Assembly (NCBI RefSeq): GCF_034190915.1
Contig: NW_026947507.1
Location: 19,533,501 to 19,597,500 of the forward strand
Source: Cavia porcellus
Taxonomy: Eukaryota > Chordata > Mammalia > Rodentia > Caviidae
DNA: 64,000 nt
Direction: 5' to 3'
Shown: piece by piece, positions 31,509-44,612 of the stretch
Numbering within the stretch: position 1 is the stretch's first letter
How the letters are laid out: every line of letters begins with the position of its first letter
Program-made: the position numbers and the translations under genes
The notes under the pieces: model-generated
Told to the model about the DNA's origin: nothing
Databases searched by the model: none
The model's input: the letters and a program-made list of their open reading frames with translations, nothing else

Positions 31509-33618
31509 CCTATTTTTTCTTTGAAAATAAAAAGAATGAATACATGAGCATTTTCATGCCTTGCTTGAAATGAGTTAAAAGAGATAATGTATTATTAGCA
31601 CATCAACTGTGCTCAAAAAATGAACATTTTTATTGACTTAATATGGACTCTTGAAGTTAAGCAGAGTTTCCTTTTGGTTGAGTTTGTGTCGTTGTAATCC
31701 TGGAGGCTAAGCATCTTCATGAAATATTAACAGTTCCCCAAATCTGAGTCATAAAATTTGGATTTATTGAATGCTGGAGTCTTTTATGTAGTCAAGCATG
31801 AAAGTGAATAGTGCTTCAATGGCCTTTTCCCTTCTAATTCCTTGGACGTAGAAAACCAAAAAGATTCACAACCGCATTATGTTAATGGTCATAGTTTTAA
31901 AATGCTCTAGACCCACAGTAAATCTGATATGATGTCCACACCATTTCATGACTCATTGTTCATAGCCAAAGTACTTCCTGACATTTATATACTGAGTTAA
32001 ACCACCCATATCTGTGCCCTCCCACCAAAAGGCATCTGCAGATATGTTTTACACCTATCAGAGCAGGGCCATTTAAGCTTATGACCCAAAACATGTCAGA
32101 AGACTCAGTTCCCAGCACAGGCTGTTGTTTGGTTATAAAGAAACAAATCTATCATTGTACATTTATTAAATATAAAAGTATGAACTATGCCTGACTATAT
32201 ATCTATCTGTTGACACTGCAAAGTAATATTAGTTGAAAAAGAATATTTTTACATCCTTTAACAGCTCAATATATTTAAGGGTGGCATAATTTTTGACTAT
32301 CTTTTATTCTGATAGGCATTGTTATGTAATTACACTTAACAGTTGATAAACTATGACTATGTATTAACTTTCAAAGTTGCATTGTGATCATTCCTCTGGC
32401 TTTTGAGGAGGCTGGAGAGTCTAAGAGGCTCATCAAGGGCATCCTTTAGGGACAGGAGAGAGGTATCTGTGCATGAGAAGGTTTGGATGAATGTGGAATT
32501 GCATTTCACAATAAACGAGAAGCTTTTAGAAAGTTAATTTTTCATTTCTTAATGCCATGTGATCCTTTGACTTATTAAAATACAAATAACCCTGGGAAAG
32601 CTGACACCTAGATACACTGTCAGATGACAAATTGAGATGTTGCTGAAACAACAGGCAGGTCAGGAATGTGCTCTGGCAAAAATAGGAGTAAGATGAAAAC
32701 ATTCTCACTTCTCAAGTTTGTTGCAGTTCAGTTTTGTAACTACCCATATTAGGTAATGGGAAGGAAGCATTTTAGCTCATAACTGATGACTCTGTATCTT
32801 CCACACCCACCCTAAGGCACTTCCTAAATTGACTGAAAATAAGGTCCATATTGTGATATTATCAGTACTATGATTAATTTTAAACTTATCTTTAATCACT
32901 GGCAAATGTACAGATTTACTAACATATGGAATTGTTTGTATGTTAACTAAGTTAAATTTGACTAGAATCCTGTCCTGTTGAAATATTTGGGACTATGTCA
33001 TCATAATAACCTGTCAGATGTGTCTCTAGAGAAGTGAGAAATATTTTAAACTAAAAACAATAGACTACCCTTCTATCTGATAATGACAAGCAAAATTAAA
33101 GGCTAATTATCAAGGCATAAAACATGGATATTAATATTATAGAAACATAAAGGCATAAAATACATTCCCAGTTTTAGTGACAAAATACAGTGATGATATG
33201 GCACTGTTGGCTCATAACATAAGACAAGAAAAGATGCCAGAGAAAGCGAGAGATTATAGAAAGAAACTGAAGAGGTTTTCTTAAGGCAAACATTTCCTTT
33301 CCCTTGAATACAGAAACTTGCTATGGCTATAAACCATTTCAGACAAAATTTATAAAGTAAATTCTGTCTTCAGTTAGTATTAAGAATAGTTAATTAAGTG
33401 TACCGTTACTTTGGTATACCCCAGTACCTTGAAAATTTGCCTGCCTTCTGTCTCTGAAGTGTGTAGAGAAAAGAGAATGTGAATAAGCTATCTAGATGAA
33501 TCCATCTCCAAATTTTAAACTATTGAACTATGTGTCTACTAAAGCCCCATTCCCAAATGGTAAGATAAGCCTAACTACCTGCCAGTAATCATCTGGAGAC
33601 CTTATTAATTAAAAATAC
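31509..33618. other. Unassigned repeat-poor sequence
   Basis: About 2.1 kb in which I recognise no interspersed repeat, gene or tandem repeat. Somewhat higher complexity than the flanking L1s. A candidate area for conserved non-coding elements, but nothing in the sequence itself proves that. Confidence 0.4.
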
Positions 33619-33626
33619 TTATTTAG

Positions 33627-33715
33627 CACTGGGAATAGAACTCAGTTCATCCACCATCCATAATGCCTGGGTTGAATCCCCAGGACTGAAAAAGCACAAT
33701 AACAATAACAAAAAA
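33627..33715 (+). mobile_element. Degenerate tRNA-derived (ID-like) SINE
   Basis: 'agcactgggaatagaactcagttc...aatgcctgggttgaatccccaggactgaaaaa' keeps an A-box-like and a B-box-like (GGTTGAATCCC) motif and a short A-rich tail. Confidence 0.5.
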
Positions 33716-34497
33716 TGCTTCTTTTGAAGGCAAGTGAAAGACTCACTAATTTGATCCCCAAAGCCTTTTAATATACCCAGGACTTGGGACTACTAAATGG
33801 GTCTTTCCATAAATGAGTGGTGAGTCTCAGCTTTAGGGGAAGTTGGATGTCTGCCGTTCTCTGGCTGGATTACCCAGCACTGGCAGGTGATTCTTACTGT
33901 CCTTCAAAACTTTTGGAATGCAGAAATGATTCTAAAAGCATCAAAGACCACTAAAAATGTATTCCAGTGACTCATCCTTTAAAACAATAGAACGCATCTC
34001 CTTGATAGAATATTATTGATTTCCTGGGGTCTGAAGAAGTGTGAAAATCAAGTTCAAGGTTGCTTGCTTGTATAGTTGAATCTCTGCTCCATTATTAAAT
34101 AGTTTTAAAAGATTTATAAGAGGAAAGAAAATTACTTATAATCAAAGATGTTCCACATTTTAGGTAAGGCAGAACAATGATTAAGAATAAAAGAAGAGCC
34201 TGGACCTCTTTGTTCTTAGTAATAAAACATGATACAGTAATAATGGCCTTTCTTTTCCCATGGATTTTAAACATTACTAAAGAAGCTCACGTGTAAGACA
34301 TTCATTCCACGAAGTTGTCTTCATGTTGATGTTGATAACTATAAAATAGATAACTTAAGTAGCATGGAATATTAACTACGTGTATTCCCAGACAGAGCTG
34401 TTCAATTCAGATTTTATTCATACTTTTTAAAGGTTTGAGTTTTACTATATTAAAAAGTTACTTAAAATATTCTGTATGATTGATGTCAATGCCACCA

Positions 34498-34879
34498 GGT
34501 GTTATAGCTTGTGTTTCCCAGAGCCTTAAGTGGTCATAATTGGGCCTTTTCTGAGGTGGCTTCACCTGGAGATGTGATTGATTCATGGTGCAGTGCTGGG
34601 ATTAACAATGTGTGAGTACTAAATTAGACCGCTAATTGGTTTGTCAATGCCCTAATCCTGTAGTCCAGCTGGAGTAAAAAAGGAGCAGAGAGGTCCCTTC
34701 TTGCTGTTTCTATCTTGTAGGGACCATGAATTGTTCTCCACTGTGATTGCCCTCTGCCAAACCATGCGGTCTCAGTGCCAGCTAGTTACGGACTGAAAAC
34801 TCTGCAAACTCTGAGCTAGTTAGACTTTTTCCCCTTGGGTATTTTCTCAGTGTTGAGAGAAATAACTAAAACACCAGAG
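34498..34879 (+). mobile_element. Solo LTR, MaLR-like, plus strand
   Basis: It starts 'tgttatagcttgtgtttcccag' and ends 'agagaaataactaaaaca'. In order it shares with the other LTRs: 'atgtgattgattcatggtgcagtgctgggatta', 'catgaattgttctccactgtgattgccctctgcc', 'ttacggactgaaaactctgcaaactctgagcta' and 'tttttccccttgggtat'. No internal sequence follows, so it is a solo LTR. The family is judged as ERVL-MaLR type from layout and from the associated internal sequence of the copies at 36 and 48 kb. Confidence 0.7.
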
Positions 34880-36086
34880 TAAAGAATTTAATTAGAAGTG
34901 ATTAGGTTGGGAATAATAAGTGATGAAATAATTAAAGAGTTGATGTTTGAAATAAGACAAGATTTTTAAAGACTTTCAATGGAAAAGACAAAGAAGTTAG
35001 AATGAGAAATTATGTAGTGACTAGAAATACCAGATTTTTTCAAATCTAGTAATTACTCCTTTTGCAGAAATAAAACAGACAATGGCCTTGCTTATCTTAC
35101 AACAATGGATAGCATCAAACCATAGTGATTCATATCAATAATAATTTGTTTGTCTCTCATTCTACATGTTCATTCTGGGCACGTGAAGAATGCGACATTT
35201 TGTATTGTGGAGCTTTGTGGTGATCATGGTAGAGAAAAGGAAAGAGCATGGCAAGTAGTGCAGTGACCCATGAAGGTTTTTACCCAGAAATGCACAGCAG
35301 AATTCAGCTGAGCAAGTCAAATTAGTCAGAAAGTCGAATTTGACCTATGTTCCCTAAAAAAGGAAAACTAGATATGTAATGAATAGCATTAGTGACTAAT
35401 AGTTTTTGTTCTAGTTACTAAATATGTGTTTTTCTCCCTCCTATAGCCCAACAACAATAAGAATTGTGTAACAGCTTTAATATACAAGCTATCCAAGTGA
35501 TCCCAAGTGTCTAATCTCCAGATATGTTCTCTCTAGAGATTTGTGTACCAGATAAGGCATCACCCACTCACAATGCCAATATGCAATGGTAGAGTAGGGA
35601 CCAACAATTATCAACAATAGAAAAGTGAATAAATAGGAAACATCAGAAATTACTCACCTTCAGAAATTCAAAAAGCATATAAGACGATAAATATGAAGGT
35701 TTTTATTTTGAGGAAGTAGGAAATAACGTGTTGATTAGACTATAATTCCTGTTCTTAGGAGATTCCCCAGTTTTATTTTTCTGAAAGAACCTTGACTACC
35801 CCTGAATATTTAATTTTCTTTCTTTCTGTTTGTCTTTCTTATTTTTTATGCATACTTTTCTTTTTCTTCCTCTTCTCTCTCTTTTTCCTCACTCCATCAC
35901 TCCCTTTCTCATCTCTCTTTTCTTCCCATTTCATTTACTTTTTCATTTTTTAAAAAAAATTCACGGCCTGTGATCATATCTGCATTGAAATGGAGACTGG
36001 GATACTATCTCCTCATTGAAAGATAAGCAGCATTGTTAACCTGCTTCTAGTTTCCTAAAAAGTTAGAAGTAGAAAATCAATGCCAT
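34880..36086. other. Unassigned sequence with polypyrimidine tract
   Basis: 35813-35950 is a T/C-rich low-complexity tract. The rest is anonymous. Confidence 0.45.
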
Positions 36087-36460
36087 TGTTGCTTTTCTTG
36101 TTACAGAGACAAAATACCTGACACCCAAAGTTAGAGGAGGAGAGGTTTATTTAGTTCATGATCTGTAGAGATTTCAGTCCTTATCCAGCTGGCTCCAAGG
36201 CAGCATGATGATGGGCATTGCAGAGGGAAATATTTCATAACCAACCGAGGACAGCAAAACAAGCAAAGGATGACCATATCTCCACATATCTTGTCCAGGC
36301 TACTTAAGACAGATAGTAACCCCACTCTTAATCCTAGTACCCTTGGACCTAACATTAAACTATAAACCAATCCCAGTGTCACACACTGTAGATTCAGCCA
36401 TCTCTGACTACCTATGATCACATGAGACTTTGAGAGACATTTAAACACAAGCCATAATAT
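36087..36460 (-). mobile_element. 3' LTR of a minus-strand MaLR-like element
   Basis: On the minus strand it runs from about 'ggcttgtgtttaaatgtctc' to '...ctgtaacaagaaaagcaaca'. Shared blocks are 'gactgaaatctctacagatcatgaactaaataaacc' (AATAAA included) and 'taactttgggtgtcaggtattttgtctctg'. It lies directly downstream, in element orientation, of internal sequence related to the copy at 48.8-50.6 kb. The open frame on the minus strand here is not a gene. Confidence 0.78.
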
Positions 36461-37850
36461 TCTGCCCCTAACTCTCCAAGACTCATACATACCCCTTTAT
36501 GCCATAGGCATTTAGTCTACCTCTAAGAGTTGCCAAAATCTTAATAGTTTCAGCCTTGCTGAAAAGCTCAAGTCCAAAGTCTCTTCTGAGATTCAAGGCA
36601 AATTCTTAGCTGTAAGCCCCAGTAAAAGTGAAAAGAAAATTAAACACTTCAATGCTTCAACACTTCAATGTCACAAGATAGACATTTCCACCAAAAAGTT
36701 ACAAATGGGAGGACACTAAGGAATGAGGACAAAACAATACTAAATCCATCATGGCAAACACTGAGTCCCAAAGTTTTGCTTCCCAGTGTTTGCCAGACCT
36801 AGCAATTTGTGGCAAGTTTTTAACTCCGAAGGGCTTGGGTGGTTCTATTCCTATGGCACTTCTGGTGGTTGTAACTCCTATGGCTTCCTTTTTTGGTTGA
36901 TTTTGCTCACTCCTGTGGTTTTCCTTGAACAATCCAACCTTCTGAAGTCTCCACTGTACTGTCAGCTTCACCATCACAGTTTGATACATTTTTCTCTCAG
37001 GGGCATACACCAAGGTCTTCTTCAGAAATCTAGGTAGAACTCTTCCTGACCCCACAACTCAAGCATTCAGCATGTGCATAAAACCAGCACCACATGGATG
37101 ATGCCAAAGTCAGCAGCCAGCAGGAGCAGTAGCCTTACTTTAGGTGGAGGGGTCCAATGCCTGGGAACCAAATCCAGACAAACATCTTCCCTAGCACGAT
37201 GCCATTCTGGAACTTGGTGCTCTTAGACTGTCTTCTACAAGCAGTCCCTCTTTTAAAATTTTGAGTCTACAAAGGATGAAGTCTTGCTGCTGCTTATGAT
37301 ATCCTCAGGCTATCTTTTTAATTTTCATTCCTTCTCAGAAATTAAGATGTCCTCTGCTCTATCTTTGCAGCCCACCACTCAATAGGATTTCCTATTTGGC
37401 TGAACTCATGATGTTGTGAATCAGTCTTCTGAGCTCTTTGCCCTTAATTCTCAACATAAATCTGGCTAAAAGCCCCCAACAGTAGCCATGCCACTGCCTT
37501 GAAATTTCTTATGCATTGCCCTTAATTTTAGTCTCAGGCAGTCTGTGGTTGTAAACAAAATGCAGGTAAGCTTTTGGCCAGGCATAATACACATCATCTG
37601 AGTTAAACACACGATGTAGTCCTTCCCAGAAGAAATCTGCTGAGTTTGGTCTTTACCAGCATTATTTCTGTCAGCATTCCGGCCTTCTGGGTTCTGACTT
37701 CCATCAAGTACATCTTCAGATGTTCCATCTCTACTTTTTCAGCTGACATCACTGAACCTCTCCTAACTCTTCCTCTTCCCACCAGGCAGCTCCAAAATTT
37801 CCTAAACCACATGGAACCGAGGAGTAGAGGACAGAGATAGTGGTGAAACA
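36461..37850 (-). mobile_element. Internal region of the minus-strand MaLR-like element
   Basis: The reverse complement aligns in order with 48830-50640. Shared phrases are 'cctggtgggaagaggaagagttagg', 'ggtaaagaccaaactcagcagatttcttctggga', 'gagcaccaagttccagaa', 'ggtgctggtttta', 'ttgtggggtcaggaagagttctacc' and 'accaccagaagtgccatagg'. Known MaLR internal regions carry no intact gag/pol genes, and the open frames here (up to about 118 codons) show no retroviral motif. The 5' LTR expected beyond 37850 is not found. Confidence 0.7.
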
Positions 37851-38408
37851 AAGAAGGAAGTGAGTGGAACAAATACACAGAAATTCCTCTGCACCCACTC
37901 TCTCGTCCCTGGTATGGCTGCTCCTCCATTGCATGTACCAGGCACAGTTAAGCAGTAATGCATCTGGGCTTCATGCAGTCTGCACGGTCTGCCTTCTGGG
38001 TACAGAAAAGGCAAACAGTAATGGAAGAGGATGGGGTCATGGCAAAGGGAAACTAACAATCAAAACTGCAGGTATTTGATCTCTTCCATTGAAATAAAAA
38101 GATGAGCAAGATACTTTTTGAAAGAGGTGTCTTTTTTATTATATCCACTAAATATGAGTTGTTAAAGTTGACAGTCGAAGAGGAAAAATAATGCCCTTTC
38201 TAAAATAAAAAGCATAAACTAAGCAGAACTAAACTGTACTTGTACTATGTTAGAGATTATGTAGTTTGAGGTTAAAATATATAAATAGATTTTTAAATAG
38301 ACTTATAGGTTCAATGTTCCTGTCGATTGTGTGTGTTTTTGTGAGTTTTATTTGTTTTCCCTAATTGAGGCCATTACTCTGAATTTTACACTGTGAATTG
38401 TGTACAAA
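37851..38408. other. Unassigned sequence
   Basis: 37851-38070 is GC-richer and might still belong to the LTR element or to another old repeat. No gene evidence. Confidence 0.35.

Positions 38409-38409
<1 letters not shown>

Positions 38410-38449
<40 letters not shown>
38410..38449. repeat. (TG)n microsatellite
   Basis: About 19 pure TG units. It is the expanded tail side of the adjoining SINE. Confidence 0.97.
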
Positions 38450-38454
<5 letters not shown>

Positions 38455-38522
38455 TGGAAATCAAACTTGGGACCTTGTGCATGCAAGACAAGAACTGTGT
38501 CACTGAGTCACATTCCCAGCCT
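38449..38522 (-). mobile_element. Degenerate tRNA-derived SINE, minus strand
   Basis: 'gcagtactggaaatcaaacttgggaccttgtgcatgcaag...tgtgtcactgagtcacattcccagcc' in inverted ID/B-type order. The tail side has become (TG)n. Confidence 0.75.
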
Positions 38523-39000
38523 GAGAACTAACTTTTTAAAGAACTCAGTATTTTTATGAACAATTTTTAAACATTTTTAAAATTTATGACAGCTTATAGA
38601 AACTTGAGTGCATTTTTAAAGACACCAAGTTTTGTCCATGTTAAATATGGACTCTACCTTTCAACTTTACTCCCAGCTCCATGATCAAAAGGCTTATTGC
38701 AAAATTCTGGTGATTTAGTATGAGTTAAACTTAACTTTAACTGATATTTTAATAATGTACTTTATTTAATGAAAGAAGTAACAAGGGCATTTTTATAGAA
38801 AAAATCTTTATTTTGTCCCACAAACTATCAAATCATTTACCTAATTTGCTTTAAAAAAAAAACCCTAGTAAGACCATAAAACTCTTTAAACTAAAGTCAC
38901 AATGCTTTAATATTCATATCCCCAAACAATTTCTTGCTGTAGTTTTAAGAAATGTAGAAGTTAAAACAGTCACTCTAAATGAAAGAAGCCTCTTACTCAG
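38523..39000. other. Unassigned AT-rich sequence
   Basis: No repeat or gene recognised between the SINE and the next L1. Confidence 0.35.
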
Positions 39001-39009
39001 ATTGTTGCA

Positions 39010-40317
39010 CTGATTGAACTGTCTCAGAATTGAAGGAAAAATAAGATATTTCCATGACAAAGAATACATTAAAAAATTCATGACCAGCAAATTAGCACTC
39101 TGAAATATTCAGAAGGACATTCTAGAAAGAGATAACAAAGACTACCACTCCCTGAACTCCAACAGAATAAATGCACCAGACAAAGCACACAATTAAATAG
39201 AGAGGAAAAATGTCAACCAACAACATGTAAATACACAATAAAGATTATTCACTACATATAGGTTATAATCATCAATGTAAATGATCTCATACTAACAGAA
39301 TGGATCAAGATGCAAGATCTAACAATAAATTGCATAAAAGAAACATATTTAACTCAAAAAGCAGTTTATGGACTGAAGTGAAATGATAGAATATAATACT
39401 TCATGTGATGGGAACCTAGGAAAAAAGCAGAAGTAACATTCTGTTTGCAGACAAAGTAGATTTCAAGCCAAGACTGATTAACAGAGACAAAGAAGATCAC
39501 TACATCTTTGGTAACTACGTAAGAGAAAGAGATAACAGCCATAAATATATATGCACCAAATGTTAGCTCACTCAAGTATATAAAACAAATGCTAATGGAC
39601 ATTAAAAGTCACATAAGCATTAATACAGTTATAACAAGGGACCTCAGTGCCCCACTGTCACAAGTAGACAGATCAACTAAACAAAGTGTTAACAAACTAA
39701 TATCAGAAAATAGTCACATTTTTGAACAAATACACTTAATATATACCTACATGTTTTGTCCTGTAACAGCAGAATACACATTCTTCTCAGCTACACATGA
39801 GATGTTCTTCAAAATAGGTCACATACTAGCTCATAGAATTCACTTAAGTAAAGGCAAAGTATTTGAAATTATCCAAAGCATATTACCAGACTATAATACA
39901 ATGAAATTGTAAATCAATGACAAAAATCCATAAACACATGGAAATTAACACCCTACTGAGCAAATACTGAGTCACAAATAAAATTAAAGAAGAAATTATT
40001 TGGTTTATACAATTAAAAATGTCAATAAAACATAATGGAACAATGAAGGTGGTCTATGAGGAAAATTTATAGTGATGAATTCCCATATCAGAAAAACAGA
40101 GTGAATTCAAATGTACAACCTAATGTTGAACCTCAAGCTGCTGGAAAAAGAGCAAGAGAGTTCAAAACTCATGGGAGAGAAGAAATTATAAAGACTGAAA
40201 CAGAAATTAATGCAATACAGACTAGGAATATAATACAGAGAACCAATAAATTGAAATTTTAATAAAATTGACAAACAGCCAAATATCAAAAAAAGGGAGA
40301 GAAACAAAAGAAAGAAG

Positions 40318-40351
<34 letters not shown>

Positions 40352-42715
40352 AAAATACTCAAATCCAGCCAATTAGGAATGAAAGTACCACAGATCCTGC
40401 AGAAATCCAGATCATCAATACCCACTTCAATAACCTATATTATAATAATATAGAAAACATAGAAGAAATGGGCAGATTACTAGATACATACGAATTATCA
40501 AAGCTGACTCATGAATCTAGAAAAATTCTAAATAAAGCAGTACTAATCAATGAAATTGAAGGTATAAAGACCTACCAACAAAGAAAGACCCAAGCCCTTA
40601 CAGATTCACTGCTGAATTGTAATCTAGTGCTACTACTTCTCTTTAATATAATTGAAAGGAAAGCAATATTCCTAAATTTATTCCTGGGAGCAAATAGTAA
40701 CTTGATACCAAAACCAGGAAGACTCAACCAAGAAAAGGCCAATCTCTCAAATGAACACAAGCACACACAAAAAAGAACAGACAGACAGACAGACAAAGAA
40801 AGAAGACTCAAAAAAAATCCTCTCTAAGAAACTGACAAACCAAATGCATCAAACAATCAAGATCATTGTACACCATGACCAAGTAGGATTCATCCCAGGG
40901 ATGCAGGGATGATTCAACATATGCAAATCAATAAAAGTGATACAATATTTTAACAGAGCCAAAGACAAAACCATGTGATCATCTCAATAGATGCAGAAAA
41001 AACATTTGACAAAATCCAACACATATTCATGATTAAACCTTACAGAATATTGGAACAGATGATCTATGTTGCAATCTGATAAAAGCCATCTATGACAAAT
41101 CAACAGCCAACATCATACTAATTGGCTAAAAACTGAAAATTTTTATTCTAATTTCAGCAACAAGACTAGGATCTCCAATATCACAATTCTTGTTCAATGT
41201 AATTCTGGAACCATTAGCTAAAGCAATTAAAAGAGTAAAAGAAATAAAGGGAATAAGTATAGAGTGGAAAGAAATTAAATTATCATTATTTATGGATCAT
41301 GTCTAATCTACAAGGAAGACCCAAAAAACTTTACCAAAAGACTTCTAGATTTAATAACCAAATTTGGTGGCATAGTTGGATACAAAGCCAACACTCAAAA
41401 ATCAATAGCATTTCTGTACAGAAACAACAAATGCCCTGATAAATTAGGGAACTAACATCATTCACAGTAGCATTCAAAGGATTTAAATATCTAGTAATCA
41501 GTCTAAAAAAGAAAGTAAAAGATCTTTATATTAAAAATTATAGTACCCTGATAAAGGATATCTAAAAGAATATCAGAAAATTGGAAGATATCTCTTGTTC
41601 TTGGGTAGTAAAAACCAATATAGTGAAAATGATCATATCTTCAAAACTGTTTACAAATTTAATGCAGTCCCAATTAAAAACCAAAAGTATATCTCAATAG
41701 CTTTTGTACAATAAGAGAAACTACCAACAGAGTGAAGTGACAACTTATGAAACGGGGGAAAATTTTGTTTTTTAGACAAAGGACTAATATGTAAAATATG
41801 TAAAGAAATAAAAAAGAACAAGATCCCCTCCAAATTTAAGTCCAATCCAAACTAGGTAATAAAATGAATAGGCAATTCTCAGATGAAGTAGAAGCAGCAA
41901 ATAAAAATAGGAAAACATGGTAAACATCACTGGTCATTCGAGAAATAAAAATTTAAAATATACTGAGATTCCATCTGGCTCCAGAAAGAATATCTATTAT
42001 CAACAAAGCCAATGAATACCAAATGCTGGAAGGATTGTGGAGAAAAAAAAATACTTCTCCTCTGTTGGTGGGAGTATAGACTGGTGCAATCCCTGTAGAA
42101 ATCAGTGATGCAATTCCTCAAAAAACTAGCTCCAAAGTTCCATTTGACCCAACTATTCCTCTTCTTGGTATTTTCCTGAAAAAATCAACAGTATCATCCC
42201 ATAGTGATATAGGCAAACCATGTTTATGGTGACACAGTTTTAATAGTTAAATGTTCTCGCCAAATGCCCATTAACTAGTGAGTGGATAAAGATGAGGTAG
42301 TTGTTTTATACATGGAGTACTACTGTGCCATAAAGAAGGATAAGCATGAGACATAGCTAGCTAAATAGATGCACCTTGAATCCATACTCTTAAGTAAAAT
42401 AAAATGGGCACATATATTTAAATGCAATATTGTTTCTCTATTGTGAGAAACTAAAAGTTCAAATAAGGAGCAAAACATACAGTAGATACTGAGAAATGAA
42501 AGGGCAACAAAAGAAGTGGGGGAAGAAGAGACAAGGAAAAAATGGAAAAAAATAATGGAAACAAAATTTTCGTAAATAAGGAGAAGAGGGGTTGAAGGGA
42601 GGGGAGGGGAACGGGAAAAAGAAGAAGAAAGTGCATCATGTGTAGTACAAATTCCCTACAATGAGTGCTATTATTATGTATATTTTAAATGTACAAAAAA
42701 ATTTAAAAAGTTAAA
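39010..42715 (+). mobile_element. Degenerate 5'-truncated L1, plus strand
   Basis: It begins within the ORF1 C-terminal region ('tttccatgacaaagaatac...aaaattcatgaccagcaaa' parallels 24260-24215 of the full-length copy). It then runs through ORF2: 'agaatggatcaagatgcaaga' at 39297, TRDLSAPLS at about 39627, 'gtaggattcatcccagggatgcagggatg' at 40885, an IDAEK block at about 40990, a decayed FADD box at about 41285 and the C-terminus at about 42310-42440. A purine-rich 3'UTR tract (42500-42640) precedes a short A-rich end. Open frames up to about 119 codons remain but are interrupted throughout. It looks older than the 19-26 kb copy. A (GAAA)n tract (40310-40354) and an (ACAG)n tract (40777-40797) have expanded inside it. 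Confidence 0.85.
40310..40354. repeat. (GAAA)n inside the L1
   Basis: About 10 tandem gaaa units. Confidence 0.95.
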
Positions 42716-42719
42716 ACAC

Positions 42720-43645
42720 TTAACTGACAAATTACAGAGTGGAATTGCAAGCAGTATTTCTATATTTGTAAAACTACTGAAAAGTAATTTAGCATTAAAT
42801 CATATTCAGATAACATTTATACTTTTGTGACTTATAAGACTGGGAGTAGAGGATTATGGCAATGTTTTTATCTAATAAAATCTCTGTGATTCTGTATAAC
42901 TCTAAAGATAAATGTGTTTCTAGGCAGGAAAAAAAGCCCTTACATTTACCCTGTCAGAGGAATCCTCACTCAAGTGTAACTTGGGCAGAGATTGATTGGA
43001 ATTAGAGTAACAGTTTTCCTTTGGTCAGAGTGTGAGTCCCAAGATGCCCAAACAATAAACCTGACAATATCTAAAGAGTACTTTGAAGAAGTCAGATTCT
43101 TCACTGTGAAGAATAGAGAAAACATTCCAGAGTTTTCCCTTGAGTTGGACCAAAGCTTCCTGGGGCACCAGAGAGCTCAGCCTGCCTTTATTTCTTAGTT
43201 AAAAACATATGGGGTAAGAATTTTGAGGAAAGCTTCTGGTGACAGAGGGTATATAGCCAATAGAAAATGGGATTTGAAGCAAGAAGATTCAATTTTAAGT
43301 GAGGTTTTGCTCTTACCAGCTGTTACTAAGTCTCTAAGATTTATTTTTCTATGTGTGTTTTGTGCAAATAGGATTCATATGACAGTCTGCATATTCTTGG
43401 TTATGATTAGATACAATGCATTTGAAAAATACATTTGGAGCTTGGTACTGAATACACACATAGTGTACTTTTGTTCATAAACTTAGAGAAGTAACAAAGG
43501 CTTAGATTTTTTATGAGTGAAGAGGAGACCTGACTACCCAGCAGCATCATTTAGGGTTACAGAGACAGGAAAATTAAAAGCTAAGGTTTTCTGCAAATCC
43601 ATAATTTATAAAACTTTTAGAGATAGGAGAAAGAACTGTATCTTA
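42720..43645. other. Unassigned sequence
   Basis: No recognisable repeat or gene. Open frames of 68-85 codons at 42992 and 43223 show no family resemblance. Confidence 0.4.
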
Positions 43646-43647
43646 GT

Positions 43648-43822
43648 GATTTTCAAAATATGGTCTATGGAATACCTGACTTAGAATATGTGGGGTTTTA
43701 TTTAAAAAGCAAATTAATGAACTTCACCCAAGTAACAAAGTCAGAGACATTGGGAAAGGCCCTGTGGTTTTTTTAAAAACAAATTTCCAAGTGATTCATG
43801 TGCACTCTAAAAATCATGAGTT
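43648..43822 (+). mobile_element. MER5A-like DNA transposon (hAT-Charlie) remnant
   Basis: 'tagtgattttcaaaatatggtctatgga', 'aaaaagcaaattaatgaacttcacccaag', 'aaagtcagagacattgggaaaggccc' and 'aatttccaagtgattcatgtgcactc' follow the MER5A consensus order (cagtggttctcaaagtgtggtcc ... ccaggtgattctgatgcac). Ancient non-autonomous element. Confidence 0.7.
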
Positions 43823-44530
43823 TCTCTTTTATAGAGAATGCTGAAGTGAAATGAGTCAGAAAATCTGGCTCTGATGATTGAGTGTTTGTATGTCCTTGTT
43901 TGTTGCACTGACTTCTTGGTTTCCAAATCTTTAAAAGAAAGTTAAAGTTTGTTACCAACTTGCGATATGACACAGAAGAAAGTTAAAGCATGTATACTTA
44001 ATATAACCACAAAAAAATACGCTTTGCATCGTGAGCGGTGCACTTACACGCACCCTTCTGCAGAGGGCAGTGTGTGCCCCTCGCTCCACATCTAAAAACG
44101 CATGGATAAAAGTGTTATTATTGAATAACCCTGAGTGACAGAGGTGCACAGGTTTCCTGAGGAGCTCTTATTACATAAAGAAATACCAAGTGTTTTTTTA
44201 AAAAGAAACTTACTGCATTTGTTTTACAGAAAAATATGCCTTCCTGGTCATCCTAAAAAGTATGTTTAATTCTTGTAGAAATTGCCTGTGATCCGGTTTG
44301 AATCTTCTGTGGACTTTGTTACAGCCTTGTATTATTAAATTTCTAACTTAGATATTCTTGACCTCTATGTTACTGTACACAACCAAAGCCTTGCAAAATT
44401 TCTCTTTTCTCCCATGTAAGTGCCTGGCAAGAATCAAAGAAAGGAAAAATAAAGAGGGGAAGTGAAACACAAGTGATAATATGTTGACCTCATTTTGGCT
44501 TTGCTACAAATCAATGCATAATTTCTAATA
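43823..44530. other. Unassigned sequence containing a CpG-bearing patch
   Basis: 44020-44105 is unusually GC/CpG-containing for this window and includes a CTCF-motif-like core (44057-44069). Otherwise nothing is recognised. Confidence 0.4.
44057..44069 (+). promoter_or_regulatory. CTCF-like motif (candidate)
   Basis: tctgcAGAGGGCA fits the core AGRKGGCR of the CTCF consensus, with several of the five preceding positions matching. A single short motif is weak evidence and occupancy cannot be inferred. Confidence 0.25.
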
Positions 44531-44534
44531 AAGA

Positions 44535-44612
44535 CTTGCTAGGTGTGTGACTGTGGCAGGTCACTTAATATTCTTGAATTTAAGTTTCCTTTTTGGTTAA
44601 ATTTGATATAAA
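44535..44612 (+). mobile_element. MIR SINE, plus strand (core)
   Basis: 'tgctaggtgtgtgactgtggcaggtcacttaatattcttgaatttaagtttcct' parallels the MIR core 'tagctgtgtgaccttgggcaagtcacttaacctctctgagcctcagtttcct'. Confidence 0.7.

Noticed and set aside
36131..36490. 119-codon minus-strand frame
   Set aside because: Lies in the LTR of the minus-strand MaLR-like element; LTRs do not encode protein and no motif is present.
38410..38449. CRISPR-like or regulatory array
   Set aside because: A simple TG microsatellite. No direct-repeat/spacer array exists in the window, and this is vertebrate DNA.
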